Shown here in pieces: positions 10,180 through 18,488 of a DNA stretch of 64,000 nt. The notes under the pieces were generated by a model. It searched no databases. It had not been told where the DNA came from and worked only from the letters and a program-made list of their open reading frames with translations. Numbering within the stretch: position 1 is the stretch's first letter; every line of letters starts with the position of its first letter. The position numbers were made by a program, and so were the translations under genes. The stretch spans positions 18,630 through 82,629 of the forward strand of contig CANQXS010000012.1 in the NCBI GenBank assembly GCA_947627875.1, in the 5' to 3' direction. The stretch is from an uncultured Clostridia bacterium (GTDB taxonomy: Bacteria > Bacillota > Clostridia > Oscillospirales > Ruminococcaceae).

Positions 10180-10208
10180 TTGCTTTTTCCCCCGTTCCGC
10201 GCTATAAT
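10180..10208 (+). promoter_or_regulatory. Promoter of the FliB-like gene
   Basis: TTGCTT at 10180-10185, a 17-base spacer and TATAAT at 10203-10208. The TATAAT is only 18 bases before the ATG, so the leader is very short. Confidence 0.6.
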
Positions 10209-10226
10209 TTCACCGGAGGGATAAAA

Positions 10227-11150
10227 ATGCACAAGCCCGAATATTACGACTCTTTTTCCTGCTCTGCGGGGAGCTGCCCCGATACCTGCTGCCGCGCGGG
10301 GTGGCTTATTCCGCTCGATTCCGAGACCTTCGACCTTTACCGCACCGTTGACGCCGACATCTCGGAAAATACCTTTACCGACCCCGACGGCGACCGCGTG
10401 TTCAGGCTTCGCCCCGACCGCTCCTGCCCCTACTTAAACCCCGACGGGCTTTGCGCGCTTTACATAAAAACCGGCGGGCGGCTTTGTGAAATATGCTCTA
10501 AATATCCCCGCTTTTTCGAGGAATACGACGGTTTTACCGAAACGGGGCTGTCGGTCTCCTGCCCGACCGCGGCGGCGTTGATACTCACTCGGTCCGACAA
10601 CCCCTACCGCGACCTTAAGCGCGATGCCCCCGACGAGCTCCTCGGCTTTCTCTGCCGCGCACGCGAGCGCGTTTTTGAGATGATATATTCCGACACCGAT
10701 CCCGACGCCGCCCTGCAAAAGCTCGTATTTTACGGCGCAGAGCTCCAGGAGCTCATCGACTACGGCGAGCTCGGGCTTCTCTCTGAGGCTGATTTTTCCG
10801 GCGCGCTTGAGCCCGTTGCCAATCTCTCCGAGGCGAGGCGGTTTATCCTTGAAAACACCGAGATACTCTCGGAAAAATGGCGCGAGCTTCTGAAAAGCGG
10901 CTGCAAAGCGCCCTGCGGGAGCCCTTCGGAGCGGCGCAACTACCTCGCCTACCTTGTTTACAGGTATTTTCTCAAGGCGGTCAACACCGAAGACGTCTTC
11001 ACCGAATGCAGGTTCATCGGGCTGCTATACCGCCTTGCGGCTTCGCTCTGCGGCAATTATGCCGAGGCGGTAAAGCTCGTCTCCCGCGAGATAGAGCACG
11101 ACAGCGAAAACATAGAGGCGCTGCTCGGATATCTCTCTCAGACAGAATAA
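10227..11150 (+). CDS. FliB-family (flagellin lysine-N-methylase-like) cysteine-cluster protein
   Basis: A 307-residue protein with the N-terminal cysteine pattern of the FliB/YkgJ group: CSAGSCPDTCCRAGW near residues 11-25, then CPYLNPDGLC, LCEICSKYPRF and SVSCPTAAALIL. These cysteines probably bind an Fe-S or Zn centre. FliB methylates flagellin lysines in Salmonella. Here no flagellar gene is seen in the window, so the substrate is open and the name describes only the family. The ATG has GGAGG upstream. The gene stands alone between repeat element B1 and convergent gtrA. Confidence 0.8.
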   Translation: MHKPEYYDSFSCSAGSCPDTCCRAGWLIPLDSETFDLYRTVDADISENTFTDPDGDRVFRLRPDRSCPYLNPDGLCALYIKTGGRLCEICSKYPRFFEEYDGFTETGLSVSCPTAAALILTRSDNPYRDLKRDAPDELLGFLCRARERVFEMIYSDTDPDAALQKLVFYGAELQELIDYGELGLLSEADFSGALEPVANLSEARRFILENTEILSEKWRELLKSGCKAPCGSPSERRNYLAYLVYRYFLKAVNTEDVFTECRFIGLLYRLAASLCGNYAEAVKLVSREIEHDSENIEALLGYLSQTE

Positions 11151-11191
11151 AAAACCTCCGCGCCGAGCCGAAGCCCGACGCGGTTTAGTTT

Positions 11192-11617
11192 TCAGCGGTC
11201 TTTTTTCTTGAAGATGAGCTTTTTCTGCACGATATAGTTTATCACGAACATAACCGTTTCGGCTATCGGCATCGCGAGCGCGAGCGGCAGATGAACGAGC
11301 CTGACGAGGATCTCTATAAAAACATAGGTTTTCACCGCAAAGCTCACAAGCGCGAGGGAATAATACCCTCCGAGCTCGGGAAGCGGCGGCTTTTTCGATT
11401 TGAATACCCAGGCGCGGTTTATCCAGAAGTTGACCTGAGAGCTTATCAGAAACGAGAGCGTTGTTGCTGTCTCGACCGAAAGAGCAAAATCCCCGAGAGC
11501 GGCTTCGAGCAACAGCGCGATGCTGTAATTGACCGCAAATGCCGCGCAGGAGGATATGATATATCTTACCGACTGCACCGACAGCAGCCTTTTTATAAAA
11601 GACAGAAGCTTTTGCAC
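11192..11617 (-). CDS. GtrA-family membrane protein
   Basis: A 141-residue protein with four predicted membrane segments. It follows the GtrA pattern: VRYIISSCAAFAVNYSIALLLE, then SFLISSQVNFWINRAWVFK, and a last segment AETVMFVINYIVQKKLIFKK. GtrA proteins are thought to move lipid-linked sugars (bactoprenyl-glucose) across the membrane during surface glycan synthesis. The start is GTG with AGGAGG seven bases upstream. No glycosyltransferase lies immediately beside it, although a polysaccharide block starts 4 kb away. Confidence 0.88.
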   Translation of the reverse strand: MQKLLSFIKRLLSVQSVRYIISSCAAFAVNYSIALLLEAALGDFALSVETATTLSFLISSQVNFWINRAWVFKSKKPPLPELGGYYSLALVSFAVKTYVFIEILVRLVHLPLALAMPIAETVMFVINYIVQKKLIFKKKDR

Positions 11618-11681
11618 CTTCCCGCCTCCTTTGCGACTATTATATACGCTTTTTCGGCAAAATTCAAGTCCGAGCGGCGCA

Positions 11682-11713
11682 AAAAATCCCTCCTGAAAAC
11701 AGGAGGGATTTTT
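11682..11713. terminator. Terminator downstream of nifJ
   Basis: AAAAATCCCTCCT and AGGAGGGATTTTT form a 13-bp stem with a GAAAAC loop. It sits 12 bases past the nifJ stop, with T-runs on both strands. Confidence 0.92.
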
Positions 11714-11724
11714 CGACTTGAAGA

Positions 11725-14700
11725 TTACTTCGCGAGGTCTACGAGGTGGTCGTAGGTCTCCTTCGCGGTCTCAACGGCGCTGTTGAAGAGCTTTTCGGCT
11801 CTCTCGGGGTTGGAGCGCGCGAGCGAGTTGTATCTAACTTCGCCCATAATGAAGTCCTTGTAATCGGCAGTAGGAGCCTTGGAGTCGAGAGTGAAGGGGT
11901 TCTTGCCCTCGGCGGCGAGCCTCGGGTCATACCTGTAGAGGTGCCAGTAGCCTGCCTCGACAGCCTTCTTCTCTTCGGTCTGAGCGATGCTCATTCCGCC
12001 CTTGATGCCGTGGTTGATGCAGGGCGCGTAGCCGATGATGAGCGAAGGACCGTGATAGCTCTCCGCCTCGGCGATCGCCTTGATGCACTGGTTGTAATCG
12101 GCGCCCATAGCGACGTGAGCGACGTAAACATAGCCGTAGGTCATCGCGATTCCCGCGAGATCCTTCTTCTTGGTGACCTTGCCGGCAGCCGCGAACTGAG
12201 CGATGGCGCCGGTAGGAGTCGCCTTAGAGGACTGTCCGCCGGTGTTGGAGTAAACCTCGGTGTCGAATACGAAGATATTGACGTCCTCGTTCTGGGCGAT
12301 GACGTGGTCGAGTCCGCCGAAGCCGATATCATATGCCCAGCCGTCGCCGCCGAAGATCCAAACGCTCTTCTTGCGGAGGTAATCCTTATCCTTGAGGATA
12401 GCCTTAGCCTCGGGCTTATCCATCTTCTCGAGGACTTCGATGAGCTCGTCGGTAGCCTTCGAGTTGGCGCTTCCGTCGTCAACGGTGGCGAGGTAGTTTT
12501 CGATAACGCCCTTGCAGTGCTCGCACTCAACGGTCTTAGAGAGCTCGAGTATCTTGGCTATGGCGCGGTTGCGGATGGTGCTCTGAGCGAGGAACATTCC
12601 GTAGCCGTATTCGGCGTTGTCTTCAAAGAGGGAGTTTGCCCAAGCCGGACCCTTGCCCGCCTTGTTGGTGGTGTAAGGAGTCGAGGGAGCCGAACCGCCC
12701 CAGATCGAGGAGCAGCCGGTGGCGTTGGCGATATACATTCTGTCGCCGAAGAGCTGGGTTATGAGCTTGGCGTAAGGAGTTTCGCCGCAGCCGGCGCAGG
12801 CGCCCGAGAATTCGAGGAGCGGCTGCTTGAACTGAGAGCCCTTGACGGTGGTCTCCTTGAACTTCTCGTGGACCTCGGGCTTATCGGCGAGGGTGAGAGC
12901 GTAGTTGAAGACCTCCTGCTCGGCGAGCTGCTCGTCTAAAGGTCTCATCGAGAGAGCCTTGTTGCCCTTCTTGCCGGGGCAGACGTTTACGCAGCTTCCG
13001 CAGCCGGTGCAGTCGAGAGCCGACATCGTCATAACGAAGTGGTAGCCGGGCATACCGGTCACGGGAACGGCTTTCTGCTTTGCAAGCTCGGGAGCGGCTT
13101 CAAGCTCGGCGTCGGTCATAACAACGGGTCTGATGACGGCGTGCGGGCAGACGTAAGAGCAGAAGTTGCACTGAATGCAGTTTGCGGAATCCCAGGCGGG
13201 AACGTCGATGGCTATGCCGCGCTTTTCATAAGCGGCGGAGCCCTGCGGGAAGGTGCCGTCGGCGGTGTCGACAAAGGTGGAAACGGGGAGCTTGTCGCCC
13301 TGCTGTGCGTTGCAGGGAATGAGAACGCCGTTGATGAACTTGACGAGGGTCTCGTTGTCGCCGGTGACGGCGGGCATACCCATCGCGGAGTCGGGAGCGT
13401 CCTTCCAGGACTCGGGAACGTCGATCTTAACGATGTTCTTATAGCCGGCGTCGATGGCGTCGTGGTTCTTCTTAACGACGTCTTCGCCCTTCTTGGAGTA
13501 AGAGGCGGTGGCGGCGTCCTTCATATACTGAAGAGCCTTGTCGAACGGAATGATGTCGGCAAGATAGAAGAATGCGGACTGAAGAATCGTGTTGATCCTG
13601 TTGCCCATTCCGGTCTCGATGCCGAGCCTTACGCCGTCGACGGTGTAGAAGTTGATGTTATTCTGAGCGATATATCTCTTTACCTGACCCGGGAGCCTCT
13701 CTTCGAGCTCTTCGGGAGACCACTGGCAGTTGAGAAGGAAGGTTCCGCCCGGCTTTACGTCCTGGACCATATCATACTTGGTGATATAGGACTCGTTGTG
13801 GCAGGCTACGAAGTCGGCTCTGTTAATAAGGTAGGTCGACTTTATCGGGGTGTCGCCGAAGCGGAGGTGAGAAACGGTTACGCCGCCCGACTTCTTGGAG
13901 TCGTAGCTGAAGTAAGCCTGAACATACTTATCGGTGTGGTCGCCGATGATCTTGATCGAGTTCTTGTTTGCGCCGACGGTGCCGTCGGAGCCGAGACCCC
14001 AGAACTTGCAGGAAACCGTTCCGGCGGGAGCGGAGTCGAGCGCGCCCTCGGTCTTGAGGGAGAGGTGGGTAACGTCGTCGTCGATGCCGATGGTGAAGCG
14101 GGGCTTGTAATCAGCCTTGCAATGGCAGTTGTCGTAAACGGCTTTGATCTGGTCGGGGGTGGTGTCCTTCGAGCCGAGACCGTAGCGTCCGCTCGAAACG
14201 GGAACGCTCTCGAGCTCGGTGCCCTTGAGGGCAGCGACAACGTCGAGCCAGAGGGGCTCGCCGATAGAGCCGGGCTCCTTCGTTCTGTCGAGAACGGCGA
14301 TCTGCTTAACGGTCTTCGGGATAGCGGCAAGGAGCTTGTCGCCGCGGAACGGCCTGTAAAGGCGGACCTTGACGAGACCGAGCTTTTCGCCCTTGGCGTT
14401 GAGGTAATCGACGGTCTCTTCAATGGTGTCGCATACGGAGCCCATAGCAACGATGACCTTTTCTGCGTCGGGGGCGCCGTAGTAGTTGAAGAGCTGATAG
14501 TTGGTGCCGATCTTCTTGTTCACGACGTCCATATATTCCTCGACGATGCCGGGAACTGCGTCGTAATAAGTATTGCAGGCTTCACGTGCCTGGAAGAAGA
14601 TGTCGGGGTTCTGGGCGGAGCCGCGGAGAACGGGGTGCTCGGGGTTGATGGAGCGGCTGCGGAAGGCCTCTACGGCGTCCCAGTCGATCAGTTCCTCTAT

Positions 14701-15270
14701 GTCCGACTTGTCCCAGGTCTCGATCTTCTGGATCTCGTGAGAGGTCCTGAAGCCGTCGAAGAAGTGGAGGAAGGGAACTCTTGCCTTAATGGTGGAGAGG
14801 TGCGCTATGGTGCCGAGGTCCATAACTTCCTGCGGGTTGGTGGAGCAGAGCATCGCATAGCCGGTCTGACGGCAGGCATAGATGTCGGAGTGGTCGCCGA
14901 AGATGTTGAGAGCGTGGGAAGCTACGCATCTTGCCGAAACGTGGATAACGTTGGGCAGGAGCTCGCCCGCGATCTTATACATATTCGGGATCATAAGAAG
15001 AAGTCCCTGCGAAGCGGTGAAGGTGGTGGTGAGAGCACCTGCGGAGAGCGAGCCGTGAACGGCGCCCGCGGCACCCGCTTCGGACTGCATCTCGGCGATC
15101 TTTACGGGCGTGCCGAAGAGGTTGGTCTGCCCCTTGGCGCTCCACGCATCGGTCACCTCGGCCATTACCGACGACGGGGTGATAGGATAGATGGCAGCCA
15201 CTTCTGTGAACGGATACGACGCCCACGCGGCGGCATTGTTGCCATCCATGGTTTTCATTTTTCTTGCCAT
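11725..15270 (-). CDS. nifJ: Pyruvate:ferredoxin (flavodoxin) oxidoreductase
   Basis: The 1181-residue single-chain enzyme oxidises pyruvate to acetyl-CoA and CO2 with reduction of ferredoxin. Domain order is typical. The N-terminal thiamine-binding part has YPITPSSVMAE. The central 4Fe-4S ferredoxin domain has two clusters (CIQCNFCSYVCPHA and CTGCGSCVNVCP). The C-terminal domain has CAGCGETPYAKL, GGDGWAYDIGFGGLDH and DTEVYSNTGGQSSKATP for TPP and Mg binding. A strong AAGGAGG precedes the ATG. It is monocistronic with its own promoter and terminator. Long reading frames opposite it are codon-bias shadows. Confidence 0.98.
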   Translation of the reverse strand: MARKMKTMDGNNAAAWASYPFTEVAAIYPITPSSVMAEVTDAWSAKGQTNLFGTPVKIAEMQSEAGAAGAVHGSLSAGALTTTFTASQGLLLMIPNMYKIAGELLPNVIHVSARCVASHALNIFGDHSDIYACRQTGYAMLCSTNPQEVMDLGTIAHLSTIKARVPFLHFFDGFRTSHEIQKIETWDKSDIEELIDWDAVEAFRSRSINPEHPVLRGSAQNPDIFFQAREACNTYYDAVPGIVEEYMDVVNKKIGTNYQLFNYYGAPDAEKVIVAMGSVCDTIEETVDYLNAKGEKLGLVKVRLYRPFRGDKLLAAIPKTVKQIAVLDRTKEPGSIGEPLWLDVVAALKGTELESVPVSSGRYGLGSKDTTPDQIKAVYDNCHCKADYKPRFTIGIDDDVTHLSLKTEGALDSAPAGTVSCKFWGLGSDGTVGANKNSIKIIGDHTDKYVQAYFSYDSKKSGGVTVSHLRFGDTPIKSTYLINRADFVACHNESYITKYDMVQDVKPGGTFLLNCQWSPEELEERLPGQVKRYIAQNNINFYTVDGVRLGIETGMGNRINTILQSAFFYLADIIPFDKALQYMKDAATASYSKKGEDVVKKNHDAIDAGYKNIVKIDVPESWKDAPDSAMGMPAVTGDNETLVKFINGVLIPCNAQQGDKLPVSTFVDTADGTFPQGSAAYEKRGIAIDVPAWDSANCIQCNFCSYVCPHAVIRPVVMTDAELEAAPELAKQKAVPVTGMPGYHFVMTMSALDCTGCGSCVNVCPGKKGNKALSMRPLDEQLAEQEVFNYALTLADKPEVHEKFKETTVKGSQFKQPLLEFSGACAGCGETPYAKLITQLFGDRMYIANATGCSSIWGGSAPSTPYTTNKAGKGPAWANSLFEDNAEYGYGMFLAQSTIRNRAIAKILELSKTVECEHCKGVIENYLATVDDGSANSKATDELIEVLEKMDKPEAKAILKDKDYLRKKSVWIFGGDGWAYDIGFGGLDHVIAQNEDVNIFVFDTEVYSNTGGQSSKATPTGAIAQFAAAGKVTKKKDLAGIAMTYGYVYVAHVAMGADYNQCIKAIAEAESYHGPSLIIGYAPCINHGIKGGMSIAQTEEKKAVEAGYWHLYRYDPRLAAEGKNPFTLDSKAPTADYKDFIMGEVRYNSLARSNPERAEKLFNSAVETAKETYDHLVDLAK

Positions 15271-15346
15271 TAAAACATCCTCCTTAAAAAGTAAGTTTAA
15301 AATAGATTTATGGCGTTGCGGTTGCCCGCATAACTTTGCACCCTAT

Positions 15347-15375
15347 ATATTAACACCTTTTTTGCGTTTTGTAAA
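15347..15375 (-). promoter_or_regulatory. nifJ promoter
   Basis: Minus strand: TTTACA (15375-15370), 17 bases, TAATAT (15352-15347), about 77 bases upstream of the nifJ ATG. Confidence 0.7.
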
Positions 15376-15547
15376 GAGGAAATTTGAATTTTCGCCCGCT
15401 GCCCGAATCTTCTTTCAGAACACTGCCTATATATAAAGGTATACGCGAGGTAAGCGCCGCCCGATTTTGAGCCTCGGAGAGATTTTCGGAAGCAGGGTTT
15501 TGAGGCTGTCTTTTGAGCGCAAAAAGGCGTAAGCGCGACGGCATAAG

Positions 15548-15686
15548 TTTTTACTTCCACACCCCCTAATCCCCCCTCTCCCTCAGAGAGGAAGAGGGGG
15601 ACTTCACCCTATCCCCTGGTCGTTCACCGTTCGGCGAACGACACGACCCCTCCCCTCGAGGGGAGGGGTATTTGGGCTCCTCGAAA
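15548..15686 (-). repeat. Dispersed palindromic repeat A, copy 2 (inverted)
   Basis: The reverse complement of copy A1 with few differences, including the TTTCGAGGAGCCC start and the GTGGAAGTAAAAA end. The middle hairpin reads GTCGTTCGCC...GGTGAACGAC on the element strand, keeping the stem through one G-U pair where A1 has A-U. Copies A1 and A2 flank the FliB-gtrA-nifJ segment in inverted orientation. The rest of the 15271-15777 gap holds the nifJ and CpsB promoters. Confidence 0.85.
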
Positions 15687-15718
15687 GAACTTTCGGAAGC
15701 ATCTCTCCGCCTCGGGTC

Positions 15719-15747
15719 TTGCATTTTTCGGCGGGGTGTAGTATAAT
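15719..15747 (+). promoter_or_regulatory. Promoter of the surface-polysaccharide phosphatase gene
   Basis: TTGCAT at 15719-15724, a 17-base spacer and TATAAT at 15742-15747, just downstream of repeat A2. Confidence 0.75.
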
Positions 15748-15777
15748 ATCATAAGATGCGATAAAGGAGTGAAGCGT

Positions 15778-16527
15778 ATGCTTTTCGGAAAAAAGAACAG
15801 AGCGCCTGCCGAAGCCCCCGTCGGGCTGGCAGACCTTCACTGCCATATTTTAGCCGGCGTTGACGACGGCGCCCGCGACGACGAGCAGATGTATGACCTT
15901 ATCCGCCTCGAGTATGACTGCGGAGTGCGCCACCTCTGCTTTACGCCCCATTACAATCCCGCGCTCTTTAAGCCCAAGCCCGAAAAAATCGCGGAATCCT
16001 TTGAAAAGGCAAAGGCTTACGTCGCCGCCAACCTCCCCGATATGAACGTATACCTCGGAAACGAGGTCTTTATGCGTCCCGACACTATCGAGCGCCTCCG
16101 CGACGGAAGCTGCCGCCCCCTCGCCGGAACCAGAACCGTTTTGACCGAATTTCTGCCCTCGATGAGCTTCGACGAAATGCGGCTCTACGTTGTAAAGCTC
16201 CTTTCAAACGGGAAAACGCCGCTTTTGGCGCATATCGAGCGCTACGAAAAGCTCACCGATTTCGACGAAATTATGGAGCTTAAAAGCCTCGGCGCAAAGT
16301 TCCAGATAAACACCGAGGCGTTTAATAGCCCGCACAAAAAGCTGATCGCAAAGCTCGTCGAGCAGGGAATTATAGACGTTGTAGCCGACGACAGGCATAA
16401 CCGCACCCGCGGCGACCCGAATCTTGCGGAAAGCTATGCCTTTGTTGCGGAAAAATTCGGCGAAAGAGCCGCTCATGCGCTGTTTATCTCCCGTCCGCTA
16501 AGCATTTTGAACATAATCGAAAAATGA
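15778..16527 (+). CDS. CpsB/YwqE-type PHP tyrosine-protein phosphatase
   Basis: A 249-residue metal-dependent phosphatase of the PHP family that dephosphorylates bacterial tyrosine kinases controlling capsule or exopolysaccharide length. Family motifs are DLHCHILAGVDDGARD near residues 19-34, RHLCFTPHYNP, a conserved LLAHIERYEKL, and DVVADDRHN at the end of the metal site. The ATG at 15778 is chosen over an upstream in-frame GTG because AAAGGAG lies eight bases before it. The cognate BY-kinase is at 18485, separated by a surface protein and the chain-length protein. Confidence 0.92.
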   Translation: MLFGKKNRAPAEAPVGLADLHCHILAGVDDGARDDEQMYDLIRLEYDCGVRHLCFTPHYNPALFKPKPEKIAESFEKAKAYVAANLPDMNVYLGNEVFMRPDTIERLRDGSCRPLAGTRTVLTEFLPSMSFDEMRLYVVKLLSNGKTPLLAHIERYEKLTDFDEIMELKSLGAKFQINTEAFNSPHKKLIAKLVEQGIIDVVADDRHNRTRGDPNLAESYAFVAEKFGERAAHALFISRPLSILNIIEK

Positions 16528-16581
16528 GCGGTATCGTTTTTGGTCGATTTGACGAAATTGATGAAAATTTACTTTAAAGGC

Positions 16582-16611
16582 TTGACATAAACGGGGCGGT
16601 GGGTGTATTAT
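16582..16611 (+). promoter_or_regulatory. Promoter with long leader for the NPPTG surface protein
   Basis: TTGACA at 16582-16587 and TATTAT at 16606-16611 with 18 bases between. The leader of about 120 bases before ATG 16739 contains two possible stems (GGCGT...ACGCC and GCCGTGC...GCACGG). I recognise no known riboswitch there. Confidence 0.6.
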
Positions 16612-16738
16612 AAGCGTGGATTCACTTCGGGGCGTAAATTTTATTGACGCCGTGCAAGTTGAATTAACGGCACGGAACGCCTCAAAAAGTTCCGAAGAAT
16701 TTCAAATTTCAATGTAAATGAAAGTGGGGAAATTACTC

Positions 16739-17458
16739 ATGAAGAAAATTCTTGCACTCGTCCTGGCTTTATGCCTGACCCTCTCGCTCTGCGTTGCTGC
16801 TTTTGCGGCAGACGGCAGCGGTGCTGTTGACCCCAGTGGTGAAGTCACTCCCGGCTCTACTATTCCTTCCGATCCCGGCGCCAGCAAGACCACCTATTCT
16901 GCGACCGATTCGCAGGGACGTCCTGTCAACTCCAACATCGAAGTTCAGACCAGCGGTCCTCTCTTCGAAGAGCTCAAGGAAAACACTCCTGTAGCTGTCT
17001 ATGCCATCACTCTTACCAGCTCCGTCGACGGCAACGTCACCTTTGATGTTTACGCTCCCGGCGCTTCCAGCGGCGACATCGTTCTCGTCCGCGATGAGTG
17101 GGAAGTTCTCGAAGGCGCTAACCTCACGGTCAGCGGTGCCAGAGCCAGCTTCACTGTTCCCGCAGAGACTGTAAGACAGTGGAAATATTTCGCTATCGTT
17201 AAGAGCTTCAACACCGTTGAGGTCGAGGATCCTAAGCAGGGAACCGATCAGGACGGCGAATCTGAAGGCGAAGGCGACACTATGGTCGCCGGCGACGATG
17301 AGACTCCTGCCGAAGGCGAAGGCGACACCACCACCACTCCCGAGCCCGAGCAGACTCCTGCTCCCTCCGAGTCCGAGAACCCTCCTACGGGCGTAGTTCT
17401 CGCGGTTGTTCCTATGATCGTTGCTGCTGCGGCTATCGTTGTCTCCAAGAAGAGATAA
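16739..17458 (+). CDS. Secreted surface protein with C-terminal NPPTG sorting-like signal
   Basis: A 239-residue protein of unknown function. The start is ATG 16739 with GTGGGGA upstream; a 7-residue longer frame is less likely. An N-terminal signal peptide (MKKILALVLALCLTLSLCVAAFA) is followed by an Asp/Gly/Ser-rich mature region and a beta-rich middle part. A Glu/Gly/Thr/Pro low-complexity stretch comes next. The C-terminus has NPPTG, then about 20 hydrophobic residues and the charged tail SKKR, the layout of a sortase substrate. No sortase gene is in the window. Position inside the CpsB-Wzz-kinase block suggests a cell-surface role. Confidence 0.8.
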   Translation: MKKILALVLALCLTLSLCVAAFAADGSGAVDPSGEVTPGSTIPSDPGASKTTYSATDSQGRPVNSNIEVQTSGPLFEELKENTPVAVYAITLTSSVDGNVTFDVYAPGASSGDIVLVRDEWEVLEGANLTVSGARASFTVPAETVRQWKYFAIVKSFNTVEVEDPKQGTDQDGESEGEGDTMVAGDDETPAEGEGDTTTTPEPEQTPAPSESENPPTGVVLAVVPMIVAAAAIVVSKKR

Positions 17459-17483
17459 TTCCGAGCTCAGTAAAACAAAACAG

Positions 17484-17521
17484 CTAATGAAATCAGCAAG
17501 CCCTTCCGCTTGCTGATTTCA
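17484..17521. terminator. Strong hairpin between the NPPTG gene and the Wzz-like gene
   Basis: TGAAATCAGCAAGC and GCTTGCTGATTTCA form a 14-bp stem around CCTTCC. A T-run is missing, so it may act as an mRNA-stabilising or partial-termination hairpin rather than a full terminator. Confidence 0.55.
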
Positions 17522-17546
17522 ATAAGTGCAGATTTTGAGGTGTTTC

Positions 17547-18488
17547 ATGGACCAGAATCAATATCAGACCGACGCTGCGCTTGCAAGGCGCAACGCCGCG
17601 GGAGGCGCACAGGCTGACGATACCCAGGAAATCGACCTTCTGATGCTCTTTAATGCGCTGAGAAGGCATATCCTCATCATCATCGCCGTTGCGCTGGTAT
17701 TCGCCCTTGTTGCGGGAATAGTGGTGCAGTTCTTCATCACCCCCCTCTACGAGGCGACAACTTCCACCTACCTCGTTTCTACGAGCGGTTCCTCGGGCGC
17801 CATAGGTCAGCTGCTTTCCGCCGCCGACCTCAGCCTTTCCAACAGCATCATAGGAGACTACTCCGATATCATCAAGAGCCGGACGGTCCTCGAAGCGGTT
17901 ATAAATAAAATGAACGCCGAATACGACGCTCAGGTCGCCGCAGGGGTTCCCACCTCGATGAAGGAGCCCCTTGATTACGAATACGAGGAATTCTACGAAA
18001 AAATCGAGGTAACCAACCCGACGGATACCCATATTATTAAGATCACCGTCACCGATGCCGACCCGATCTTGGCGCGCGACATCGCCAACACCCTCACCTA
18101 TTACGTCGTCGACCGCCTTGCCGATATAATGGGCATTTCGGTCCCTAACGTATACGACCAGGCTGTAGTGCCCGAAGATCCGAGCTTCCCGAGCCTGACC
18201 AAAACCGTCGTCATAGCATTTGTTTTGGGCGCGGTCCTCGCCGCGGGCGTTATAATCTTCATCGCCGTGATGGATACCACCGTCAAGACCGCTGAGGATA
18301 TCGAAAACCGCTGCGGAATGGTCACCCTCACAAAGGTCTACTACGAGGGCGGAAAGAAAAAGAAGGGCTACGGCTACGGATACGGCTACGGTTACGGCTA
18401 CGGCTACGGTTCGCATAGCGGCGACGGCTCGAAGTCTCATTCCGATAAGGGCGCAAGAAACGATAAGGACGGAGGTGCGAAGAAATGA
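17547..18488 (+). CDS. Wzz/CpsC-type polysaccharide chain-length regulator with Tyr-Gly tail
   Basis: A 313-residue membrane protein of the polysaccharide co-polymerase group that partners a BY-kinase. The start is ATG 17547 with GAGGTG upstream. The first membrane segment is near residues 44-68 (ILIIIAVALVFALVAGIVVQFF), followed by the extracytoplasmic Wzz domain. The second segment is near residues 219-242 (VVIAFVLGAVLAAGVIIFIAV). The cytoplasmic C-terminus contains KKKKGYGYGYGYGYGYGYGS, a Tyr-Gly repeat, then a Ser/Lys/Asp-rich tail. The stop overlaps the kinase start (ATGA), giving translational coupling. Confidence 0.85.
   Translation: MDQNQYQTDAALARRNAAGGAQADDTQEIDLLMLFNALRRHILIIIAVALVFALVAGIVVQFFITPLYEATTSTYLVSTSGSSGAIGQLLSAADLSLSNSIIGDYSDIIKSRTVLEAVINKMNAEYDAQVAAGVPTSMKEPLDYEYEEFYEKIEVTNPTDTHIIKITVTDADPILARDIANTLTYYVVDRLADIMGISVPNVYDQAVVPEDPSFPSLTKTVVIAFVLGAVLAAGVIIFIAVMDTTVKTAEDIENRCGMVTLTKVYYEGGKKKKGYGYGYGYGYGYGYGSHSGDGSKSHSDKGARNDKDGGAKK
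18364..18412 (+). repeat. Six-base tandem repeat encoding (Gly-Tyr)n
   Basis: Seven to eight units of GGCTAC/GGATAC/GGTTAC inside the Wzz-like gene. A 6-base unit changes length in frame, so slippage would vary the number of tyrosines without breaking the gene. Confidence 0.75.

Noticed and set aside
9918..10232. 104-residue minus-strand frame
   Set aside because: It runs through multi-hairpin element B1 and has no protein-like features.
13039..15273. 744-residue open frame opposite nifJ, and a 397-residue one at 11746-12939
   Set aside because: Both lie wholly inside the complementary strand of nifJ, have no ribosome site, and show composition expected from GC-biased third positions.
15604..15846. 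80-residue minus-strand frame
   Set aside because: It crosses repeat A2 and the promoter of the CpsB-like gene.
16612..16738. Riboswitch in the leader of the NPPTG surface protein gene
   Set aside because: Stems are present, but I could not match the conserved core of any riboswitch I know.
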